Below, piece after piece: positions 57,879-64,000 of a stretch of DNA of 64,000 nucleotides (position 1 is the stretch's first letter; each line of letters begins with the position of its first letter). Below the pieces are notes generated by a model. That model saw nothing but the letters and a program-made list of their open reading frames with translations, was not told the DNA's origin and did not search any database. The DNA lies in contig NZ_FPBF01000005.1 in assembly GCF_900116615.1 (NCBI RefSeq), forward strand, positions 255,552 through 319,551. Reading direction: 5' to 3'. Both the position numbers and the translations under genes were made by a program. The stretch is from Algoriphagus locisalis. GTDB taxonomy: Bacteria > Bacteroidota > Bacteroidia > Cytophagales > Cyclobacteriaceae.

Positions 57879-58601
57879 ATGGCCGTAGTACCTTATAAAG
57901 ACAAGCAAGATTCCAAAAAGGATCAGGTAGCTGAAATGTTCAATAACATTTCTGGCAAATATGATTTGCTCAATCACGTGCTCAGCATGGGAATTGATAT
58001 CACTTGGAGAAAAAAAGCAATTAAATATCTCAAAGATGATCATCCGAAATTGATCTTGGATATCGCTACTGGGACAGGTGATTTTGCGATTGAAGCACTG
58101 TCTTTGAATCCAGATAAGATCATCGGAGTGGATATCTCCGAAGGTATGCTGGAAGAAGGGCGAAAGAAAATGAAGAAAAAAGGGCTGGAAGATAAAATTG
58201 AACTTCAGCTTGGAGATTCTGAAGGGCTACTTTTCGAAGATAATAAGTTTGATGCAGTCATCGTTTCTTTTGGTGTCAGGAACTTTGAGAATCTGGAGAA
58301 GGGATTGGCTGATATGTATCGCGTATTGAAGCCAGGCGGCAAAGTGGTGATTTTGGAATTCAGCAAGCCGACCAAAGCACCGATGAAGCAAGCATATGCG
58401 TTCTACTCCAAGGCTATTTTGCCGCAGATCGGTAAAATTGTATCCAAAGACAATTCTGCTTACACTTATCTTCCTGAGTCAGTACAGGCCTTTCCGGATG
58501 GAATGGATTTCCTGAGAATTATGAATAATGTCGGATTCACCAGCAACTTATGCAAACCACTAACATTTGGAATAAGCTCGATCTACGTAGGCACAAAGTA
58601 G
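57879..58601 (+). CDS. ubiE: Demethylmenaquinone methyltransferase (MenG/UbiE)
   Basis: This 240-residue methyltransferase has [21 protein letters not shown] (ubiE signature 1), [15 protein letters not shown] (SAM loop), [15 protein letters not shown] and [17 protein letters not shown]. In Bacteroidota, which make menaquinone, it catalyses the last step of menaquinone synthesis. The start at 57879 is preferred over an upstream in-frame codon because the extra 14 residues are not family-like. The 3' end overlaps porT by 52 bases. Confidence 0.96.
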   Translation: MAVVPYKDKQDSKKDQVAEMFNNISGKYDLLNHVLSMGIDITWRKKAIKYLKDDHPKLILDIATGTGDFAIEALSLNPDKIIGVDISEGMLEEGRKKMKKKGLEDKIELQLGDSEGLLFEDNKFDAVIVSFGVRNFENLEKGLADMYRVLKPGGKVVILEFSKPTKAPMKQAYAFYSKAILPQIGKIVSKDNSAYTYLPESVQAFPDGMDFLRIMNNVGFTSNLCKPLTFGISSIYVGTK

Positions 58602-59356
58602 TCCTACTGGGTTTAGTTTTTTTCTTAGCAGCGATTCCAACGTTTGGTCAAGGTATGTTTGGCTTGACTTCGGCTTCCGCCTCAGACAATAAAACCCTTT
58701 CCTATGGATTCTTTTTGGCCGCGCACAATAGCACGCTGAGAGTAAAATACACAGATGCATTTTTAAATTCTAATCCATCAAATGCTTTTGCTGGTGTGAG
58801 AAGTATTCAGCCACTATTTTCGCCTGGATTTTCACTTGGATTTATCGGTATTCTGAGGTTTCATGATCAAGTTTCCATGATGTTTACGCCCAAGGTGGGT
58901 TTCTATGAGTATAAGACTGAGGTTACCTATTTCAATGACCAGATCGATACTGAATTAATCGGAGGAGATGTGATAATTAGTGAAGAAAATCTTGGACAAG
59001 TCATAGAATATAGCTCTGAAGCCACGATGGTAGAATTGCCGCTACTTTTCAAATACCGTTCGGTGCGATTCAACAATACCAGAATGTACTGGTTAGGTGG
59101 AGCGAGTTATCAGTTTCGTACCAAAGGTCAGGACGAAGCCAATGTAGATGATATTGTGATGTCTGGGCAGGATTTCTCACTAGAAGCAGGTATGGGCTTC
59201 GAATTTTATTTCAAATACTTCAAGTTTGCTCCAGAGATACGCTTTTCTCACGGGCTCAACAATGCATATCTTCCGGAAAATACACGTCCTGAACTAGAGG
59301 GTGCAATCGAATCCCTCCGCAGAAAGTCAATTACACTCTATCTGAATTTTCAGTAA
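58550..59356 (+). CDS. porT: Type IX secretion/gliding protein PorT
   Basis: This 268-residue outer-membrane-barrel protein has a signal-like segment ([18 protein letters not shown], about 17-34), [44 protein letters not shown] and [18 protein letters not shown]. porT directly after ubiE is a conserved Bacteroidota arrangement. PorT is needed for the type IX secretion system. The start overlaps ubiE by 52 bases; a later start would cut into the signal peptide. Confidence 0.9.
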   Translation: MQTTNIWNKLDLRRHKVVLLGLVFFLAAIPTFGQGMFGLTSASASDNKTLSYGFFLAAHNSTLRVKYTDAFLNSNPSNAFAGVRSIQPLFSPGFSLGFIGILRFHDQVSMMFTPKVGFYEYKTEVTYFNDQIDTELIGGDVIISEENLGQVIEYSSEATMVELPLLFKYRSVRFNNTRMYWLGGASYQFRTKGQDEANVDDIVMSGQDFSLEAGMGFEFYFKYFKFAPEIRFSHGLNNAYLPENTRPELEGAIESLRRKSITLYLNFQ

Positions 59357-59365
59357 TAAGAGGGA

Positions 59366-59461
59366 TTGTAAAATTGGAATATTGAAAAATTGTAAGATTT
59401 GGAAATACCTAGATTGAGGTGAAACATCTAAAATTGGACATTGATCATTGAAAGTTGTCCA
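59366..59461. repeat. TTG-periodic intergenic arrays, first period 8, then period 7
   Basis: TTGTAAAA, TTGGAATA, TTGAAAAA, TTGTAAGA and TTTGGAAA follow with an 8-bp period (59366-59405). After 28 bases TTGGACA, TTGATCA, TTGAAAG and TTGTCCA follow with a 7-bp period (59434-59461). This fills nearly all of the gap between porT and the SDR gene. Confidence 0.8.
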
Positions 59462-59485
59462 TTTATTATTTTTTATCTTGCACCC

Positions 59486-60244
59486 ATGAATAATAAAATT
59501 GCCCTAATCACCGGAGCAACTTCTGGAATCGGCAAAGCTGCTGCCATCACCCTAGCTAAAATCGGTTATAACATCATTGCGACAGGAAGACGAGGAAACC
59601 GTCTGGAAGAATTAAAGTCAGAACTGCCTAAGAATATTGATTTTTTACCCTTGATATTCGATGTTCGAGACAGAGAACAGGTTTTGGAAATCTTTAACAA
59701 CCTTCCTGAAAAATGGAAAGCAATAGACGTGCTGATCAATAATGCAGGAAATGCCCATGGGATTGATCCTGTGCAATCTGCAGATTTAGATGACTGGGAT
59801 GCCATGATGGATATCAATGTAAAGGGACTTTTGTATGTGTCCAGAGCAATTATCCCAGGAATGACAGAAAGAAAATCAGGAATGATCATCAATATAGGCT
59901 CCATCGCGGGCAAGGAAGTTTATCCCAACGGAAGCGTCTATTGCGGAAGCAAGCATGCTGTAGATGCCATCACCAAAGGGATGCGGATAGATCTCAATCA
60001 ATTTGGAATTCGGGTAGTTGCTATTCATCCAGGGTTAGTGGAAACCGAGTTTTCATTGGTAAGATTTAAAGGTAATGAAGATAAGGCTAATACGGTTTAT
60101 CAAGGTATGGAGCCATTGGTAGCTCAGGATATTGCAGATATAGTGGAGTTTGCCGTAACTAGACCTGCCCATGTGACAATAGCCGATGTGGTGGTGCTTC
60201 CTACTGCTCAGGCTTCGGCTAGTATTGTAAAACGAAATTCCTGA
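59486..60244 (+). CDS. SDR oxidoreductase, YdfG-like
   Basis: This 252-residue protein is a classical SDR: TGATSGIGKA (NADP-binding), INNAGNAHG, INIGSIAGKEVYPNG (Ser) and YCGSKHAVDA (Y-x3-K). The HPGLVETEFS and the final part match the NADP-dependent 3-hydroxy acid/serine dehydrogenase group (YdfG). The start at 59486 follows TATCTTGCACCC, a short-leader type promoter; the longer frame is not conserved. The next gene begins 2 bases after the stop. Confidence 0.92.
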   Translation: MNNKIALITGATSGIGKAAAITLAKIGYNIIATGRRGNRLEELKSELPKNIDFLPLIFDVRDREQVLEIFNNLPEKWKAIDVLINNAGNAHGIDPVQSADLDDWDAMMDINVKGLLYVSRAIIPGMTERKSGMIINIGSIAGKEVYPNGSVYCGSKHAVDAITKGMRIDLNQFGIRVVAIHPGLVETEFSLVRFKGNEDKANTVYQGMEPLVAQDIADIVEFAVTRPAHVTIADVVVLPTAQASASIVKRNS

Positions 60245-60246
60245 TT

Positions 60247-60996
60247 GTGAAGAACTATTACCTGCCATTTATTCTACTTTTAGCTGCCTGTGGAACATCC
60301 CAAAAAAGCGATCAGGAAATTTTCTCTGAGCAGCAGCGTGAAGTGTTGGATCCGGTCAAAGACATAGATTTGGAAGTGGAAAAATCAGAATTGGAAAAGC
60401 AGCTGATCGCTCAGGGACTGGTAAATGTAGAGGAAGTAATACCCGGAATTCGAGTAAAGCTTAAGTATTCTACTACTGATAATTTCTTCAAGCAGGATGT
60501 CTATGGTGATTTAACTAAAGCATTTCTTCAACCTGAAGTAGCTGAGCGACTGAAAAAGGCTCAGGAAATGCTTCAAAGAGAATTTCCTGATTATACCTTG
60601 CTTGTGTATGATGGTGTTCGGCCATCCAGCGTTCAGCAAATTCTTTGGGATAATCTGGACAAGCCAGATAGCCTAAAGCCCTTGTATGTAGCAGATCCGA
60701 AAAAGGGTAGCCTACACAACTTCGGCGTCGCTGTAGATTTAACCATATTTGATACTAAAGCTGATTCTCCTTTAGATATGGGGACAGGCTATGATTTCTT
60801 TGGCTACGCAGCTTACCCTGATCGCGAACAACAAATGCTTGATGAAGGTAAGATATCAGCAGCTCAAATCGCAAATCGAGCCATTCTCCGTAAAGTGATG
60901 ACTACTAATGGCTTCACTGGTATCGGATCGGAATGGTGGCATTTCAATGCTTTTTCCAGGAAAGAAGCCGGGGAAAAGTTTGAAATTATCAAGTAA
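60247..60996 (+). CDS. VanX/DdpX-like D-Ala-D-Ala dipeptidase, lipoprotein
   Basis: This 249-residue M15 peptidase has a lipoprotein signal (LLLAACGTS, Cys15), GIRVKLKYSTTDNF, YDGVRPSSVQ (Arg), SLHNFGVAVDLT (zinc His157 and Asp164) and EWWHF (Glu229, His232). All VanX-type zinc and catalytic residues are present. It probably releases D-Ala dipeptides from cell wall fragments rather than conferring glycopeptide resistance. The start is GTG, directly after the SDR stop. The stop codon lies inside a heptad array. Confidence 0.92.
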   Translation: MKNYYLPFILLLAACGTSQKSDQEIFSEQQREVLDPVKDIDLEVEKSELEKQLIAQGLVNVEEVIPGIRVKLKYSTTDNFFKQDVYGDLTKAFLQPEVAERLKKAQEMLQREFPDYTLLVYDGVRPSSVQQILWDNLDKPDSLKPLYVADPKKGSLHNFGVAVDLTIFDTKADSPLDMGTGYDFFGYAAYPDREQQMLDEGKISAAQIANRAILRKVMTTNGFTGIGSEWWHFNAFSRKEAGEKFEIIK

Positions 60997-61054
60997 CAAT
61001 TTTCAATTTTCAATAATCAATAATCAAGTTTCAAATACACTATTCAATTTTCAA
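60986..61054. repeat. Heptad array NNNNCAA overlapping a stop codon
   Basis: TTATCAA, GTAACAA, TTTTCAA, TTTTCAA, TAATCAA, TAATCAA and GTTTCAA follow without a break (60986-61034). Six bases later TATTCAA and TTTTCAA continue to 61054. The array contains the stop codon of the dipeptidase gene and ends 20 bases before the next start. Confidence 0.9.
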
Positions 61055-61074
61055 AAACCCACAACTCAAACCTT

Positions 61075-61809
61075 ATGAAATTAAAACGCACGCTTTTTAC
61101 CTTTGCGCTGATTTTCAGCATTGCTCTGGTAGCCCCAGCCCAACAATTCAGAGCGCTGGTATTCAGTAAAACCGCAGGCTTTCGCCATCAATCCATTTCT
61201 GATGCTGTAGTGGCATTAAAGAAAATGGGAAAAACACAGGTTTTCAGCGTTTATACGACTGAAGACGCTGGGGAATTTACGGATGAAAAACTGGCAAAAT
61301 ATGATGTAGTAATTTTGACTACTACCACTGGGACTATTTTCAATGCTGAACAGAAAGCTGCATTCCAGCGATTCGTCCAAAGTGGGAAAGGCGTTGTAGG
61401 TATTCACTCCGCGACAGATACCGAGTACGAATGGCCTTGGTACAATAAGATGATCGGGGCTTATTTCCTATCTCATCCGGCTCAGCAGACACTAAGACTT
61501 GATGTAGTGGATCAAACTCACCCATCTACCTGGCATTTGCCTAAAAACTGGTTGTGGACAGATGAATTGTACGAATTCAGAGAGATCAATCCTGATATCA
61601 AAGTTTTGATCAAAGCAGACGAAAGCACCTACAAAGTAGCTAGAGGAAATGGGGAAAATCATCCGATGGCATGGTACCATGAATTTGACGGCGGAAGAGT
61701 GTTTTACACTGCTTTGGGGCATGTGGAGTCCGCTTGGGAAGAGGATGATTTCTTAAAACACCTCTATGGAGGGATCTGGTACGCTGCTACCGGGGAGCCA
61801 TATAAGTAA
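61075..61809 (+). CDS. ThuA-domain protein, secreted
   Basis: This 244-residue protein has a signal peptide (1-22, ending APAQ) and a ThuA (trehalose-utilisation type) domain: LVFSKTAGFRHQSI, KYDVVILTTTTGTIF, GKGVVGIHSATDTEYEWPWYNKMIG and RVFYTALGHVESAW. The fold is glutamine-amidotransferase-like. Such proteins are common in Bacteroidota sugar metabolism; their enzymatic role is not established. Confidence 0.92.
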   Translation: MKLKRTLFTFALIFSIALVAPAQQFRALVFSKTAGFRHQSISDAVVALKKMGKTQVFSVYTTEDAGEFTDEKLAKYDVVILTTTTGTIFNAEQKAAFQRFVQSGKGVVGIHSATDTEYEWPWYNKMIGAYFLSHPAQQTLRLDVVDQTHPSTWHLPKNWLWTDELYEFREINPDIKVLIKADESTYKVARGNGENHPMAWYHEFDGGRVFYTALGHVESAWEEDDFLKHLYGGIWYAATGEPYK

Positions 61810-61885
61810 TACATTTGTAGGAAAATCAGATTTGCAGGAACTTAATGCCGGCAAATCGGTTTTCTAAACAAAAATCAAGAATACC

Positions 61886-62467
61886 ATGCTACAAGCACAA
61901 GCAAGACCTGTACACCTCTACATGGAGGCCAATCCAAACCCCAATTCCCTGAAATTTGTAGCCAATTTTATGTTGGTGGATGAAGGGGTAAGTTTTGATT
62001 TTCCTGATGCAGAAAGTGCCAAAATCAGTCCGCTAGCTCAGGAGCTTTTTAATTTTGCGGCAGTGGAGCGTGTTTTCATTGCTTCTAACTTTGTCACAGT
62101 TACGAAGTCCGAGTCGGTAGAGTGGACGGAGATTCAGGGCATTGTCAGAGATCATATCAAGCAGTATTTGGAAGCTGGCAAAGCTCCAGTTCCGGTCGGA
62201 TTTGATAAGGATCCGCTTTTCGATGAGAATGATTCGGAAGTGGTGAAAAAAATCAAGGGGATATTGGACGAGTACATTCGTCCGGCTGTAGAGCAAGATG
62301 GTGGAGCGATCGTTTTCCATTCATTCCATGACGGTGTGGTAAAAGTACAACTACAGGGATCTTGTTCAGGTTGCCCTTCGAGCACAGTGACGTTAAAAGC
62401 TGGCATCCAAAATCTTTTGACCAGAATGCTTCCTGAAGTGAAGGAAGTGGTAGCGGAAGGAGTTTAA
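61886..62467 (+). CDS. Nfu-type Fe-S cluster carrier
   Basis: This 193-residue protein has an N-terminal Nfu_N domain (YMEANPNPNSLKFVANF, about 12-95) and a C-terminal NifU domain with VEQDGGAIVFHSF and the CxxC cluster ligands (GSCSGCPSS, C160 and C163). Nfu proteins deliver [4Fe-4S] clusters to targets. A TACATTTG -7-like element lies 68 bases upstream. The DUF3810 gene follows after 9 bases. Confidence 0.93.
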   Translation: MLQAQARPVHLYMEANPNPNSLKFVANFMLVDEGVSFDFPDAESAKISPLAQELFNFAAVERVFIASNFVTVTKSESVEWTEIQGIVRDHIKQYLEAGKAPVPVGFDKDPLFDENDSEVVKKIKGILDEYIRPAVEQDGGAIVFHSFHDGVVKVQLQGSCSGCPSSTVTLKAGIQNLLTRMLPEVKEVVAEGV

Positions 62468-62476
62468 GCTTTTCTT

Positions 62477-63550
62477 ATGGGAAAAAGAGATTGGTCCTGG
62501 GCGATTCTTGGAGTTATTGCTTTAGGGATACGCTATATGGCAGCTCAAAACCCGGAAGCTACAGATACTATTTATTCGAGAATTTTCTTTCCGGGAATCC
62601 GGAATGTAATCGATATGACGCTGGGAAAACTGCCTTTTCCCAGCGTTTATTTATTTATCCTGTCGGTGATGTTGATCATCGGCATTTATATTTTTAGGCT
62701 TCGCAAAAAGGCAGGTTGGAAAAATAGAGTTCTTTATTCCTTTCGTGCTTTGGCAAATGGACTTGGCGCTCTGATCTTCTTTTTTTTATTTCTTTGGGGA
62801 TTCAACTATCAGCGCACACCAATCGTGGAACAGCTGGGTTTGCAGCCAAAAGCCATGAATCTAGATCAGCTGAAAAATGAGGTGCTGATCACACAGCGAC
62901 TTGCTGTGCAATACCGCAACTCAATCTCAAGGGATACGGCAGCGATAGAAAGCATTTTGGATTACCCCGAACTTGAGCGCTTAGTCCGTAAAAATATTGC
63001 CGATAACCTGGATATGCTTGGCTTGAATTTTACCGGTCAGCCTAGGACCAAGCTTTTCCCCCCACCGGGATTTATGCGGAAAATGGGGATTTTGGGCATC
63101 TACTTTCCCTTTACCGGAGAGAGTTATATTGATCCAACTTTACACCCGCTGGAGCAGCCATTTACAGTAGCACATGAAATGGCGCACAGCTATGGAGTGA
63201 CTGATGAAGGAGAAGCTAACTTCATCGCCTGGGTGATCTGTACAAATAGCGATGATCAATTGCTTCGCTATTCCGGGCAGTTGAGATTGCTGATGTACCA
63301 GATCCGGGATTACTATAGAATGGCACCGGAAGACTACCGGGAATGGCTAAGGAATCTCGAGCCAGGAATCAGAAACGACATGATGTCCATCAAGCGAAAC
63401 AGTGATGCTATTCAGGCATTTTCATTGGAATTAAGTAGAAAGACAAACGATGTATTCTTGAAAACTCAGGGAGTAAAAGCAGGAATCAATAGCTATCAGC
63501 AATTGCCTAAACTTGCTTTTGCTTGGAGAGAGCGGATGAAGGATTTTTAA
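62477..63550 (+). CDS. DUF3810 membrane protein with HExxH motif
   Basis: This 357-residue protein has three predicted membrane helices (about 8-22, 55-75 and 95-112) and an extracytoplasmic domain. The domain contains HEMAH (233-237) followed by EGEAN (Glu about 246), a gluzincin-like zinc site. It fits DUF3810, a Bacteroidota family, and is probably a membrane metallopeptidase. Substrate and role are unknown. It is likely co-transcribed with the Nfu gene. Confidence 0.9.
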   Translation: MGKRDWSWAILGVIALGIRYMAAQNPEATDTIYSRIFFPGIRNVIDMTLGKLPFPSVYLFILSVMLIIGIYIFRLRKKAGWKNRVLYSFRALANGLGALIFFFLFLWGFNYQRTPIVEQLGLQPKAMNLDQLKNEVLITQRLAVQYRNSISRDTAAIESILDYPELERLVRKNIADNLDMLGLNFTGQPRTKLFPPPGFMRKMGILGIYFPFTGESYIDPTLHPLEQPFTVAHEMAHSYGVTDEGEANFIAWVICTNSDDQLLRYSGQLRLLMYQIRDYYRMAPEDYREWLRNLEPGIRNDMMSIKRNSDAIQAFSLELSRKTNDVFLKTQGVKAGINSYQQLPKLAFAWRERMKDF

Positions 63551-63691
63551 GGAGCTTGAGCTCACAGCATTTGCAACGGAGTTTTTCTCTAGATTTTTAT
63601 AAGCATGTTTCTCAAAAAATAGTAGTTTAGTTTTTGGATTGGCTTTTTGCTCCTTTATTGCTGATTATTTGATAAAACTTACTGCTTACTC

Positions 63692-64000
63692 ATGAAAATT
63701 GTCCTTTTCTTTTTGCTTATACTTTTTTCTAGTGCATCTTCTTTTGCCCAGATTACCATGGATACCGAGTACAAGGATGACGGTAGCATAGAATTATATG
63801 CAACAAACCCTGAAAATGCACCCTACACTGTTTTGATTGATGTGACAGCGCATTCGAATCTACTCCCCATAGGATCTTCAGGACTAGTGATAGCCCGTCC
63901 GGGCAGATCCAAAGTGACAACGCTGAAGCGTAGAACAGAGGGGCAAAGCACTAGCTTGCGCTATACTTATTCTTTCATCAAAGGAGATTATTTTGCAAAG
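63692..64000 (+). CDS. Probable secreted M23-type peptidase, 3' end outside window
   Basis: The first 103 residues are visible and run off the window in frame. A signal peptide (MKIVLFFLLILFSSASSFA) is followed by a beta domain (DGSIELYATNPENAPYTVLID, SNLLPIGSSGL). The last residues, YTYSFIKGDYFAK, match from memory the linker that precedes the peptidase domain in Bacteroidota M23 (lysostaphin-like) proteins. The catalytic domain itself is not in the window, so the call is tentative. Confidence 0.55.
   Translation, partial: MKIVLFFLLILFSSASSFAQITMDTEYKDDGSIELYATNPENAPYTVLIDVTAHSNLLPIGSSGLVIARPGRSKVTTLKRRTEGQSTSLRYTYSFIKGDYFAK

Noticed and set aside
60247..60996. Glycopeptide resistance (vanX) locus
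   Set aside because: The protein has VanX motifs, but no vanH or vanA homologue is near, and it is a lipoprotein as in many species without resistance.

Overview
The window looks like a chromosomal segment of a Bacteroidota bacterium, most likely order Cytophagales and in the neighbourhood of Algoriphagus/Cyclobacteriaceae. The reasons are the two type IX secretion-type proteins (a PorE-like lipoprotein and PorT), a porT gene directly after ubiE/menG, DUF4252, DUF5606 and DUF3810 proteins, promoters of the Bacteroidota TTTG-19/20-TAnnTTTG type, frequent MKK-type signal peptides and lipoproteins, and roughly 40-45% GC. The genus is an inference; no rRNA gene is present.

Layout. 1-8.2 kb: the 3' part of an M14 carboxypeptidase, a small Rho_N-like protein, a secreted protein, an ECF sigma factor operon (sigma, membrane anti-sigma-like protein, two DUF4252 proteins), tRNA-Phe, and a two-gene membrane Fe-S electron-transfer unit related to heterodisulfide reductase. 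8.2-14.2 kb: a small cytosolic protein, a PorE-like TPR/propeller/OmpA lipoprotein, then on the minus strand YpdA, an NRDE protein and an old yellow enzyme. 14.4-17.0 kb: a BlaI-type repressor and BlaR1-like M56 sensor behind a promoter interleaved with three perfect-arm TACGA-N6-TCGTA operators. 17.0-19.7 kb: ATP-dependent DNA ligase and its associated metallo-beta-lactamase exonuclease. 20.0-20.2 kb: a CsbD protein.

20.66-36.2 kb: a complete division and cell wall (dcw) cluster, mraZ-rsmH-ftsL-ftsI-murE-mraY-murD-ftsW-murG-murC-ftsQ-ftsA-ftsZ. Most genes overlap or nearly abut. The cluster is preceded by a four-repeat MraZ box. The murE DNPR motif indicates a meso-diaminopimelate peptidoglycan.

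36.2-49.5 kb is the more accessory part: a flavin reductase, purine nucleoside phosphorylase, an unusual zinc-ribbon SDR protein, a TonB-dependent receptor, lipoproteins, an alpha/beta-hydrolase that has lost its catalytic residues, a solitary contractile-tail sheath gene, XerD and an orphan antitoxin. 49.5-64 kb: aroQ, an aminotransferase, a PIN-domain toxin-antitoxin pair, MarC, RNase HI, an AAA/DUF4143 ATPase, a sugar phosphate isomerase, EngB, MenG/UbiE, PorT, a YdfG-like SDR, a VanX-like dipeptidase, a ThuA protein, an Nfu protein, DUF3810 and the start of a probable M23 peptidase.

The most distinctive non-coding signal is a set of short-period intergenic arrays. One class has 7-bp TTGNNNN (or complementary NNNNCAA) periodicity and often touches stop codons. 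A second has ATTTNNG heptads in inverted pairs. A third is GC-rich (TTGCGCC/CGCAGAG-like) and includes a composite module present twice around one gene pair. No complete new defence or secretion system is visible. The best leads are the orphan sheath gene, the triple-operator M56/BlaI switch, the heptad arrays, and a murG that lacks a normal start codon at the expected place.
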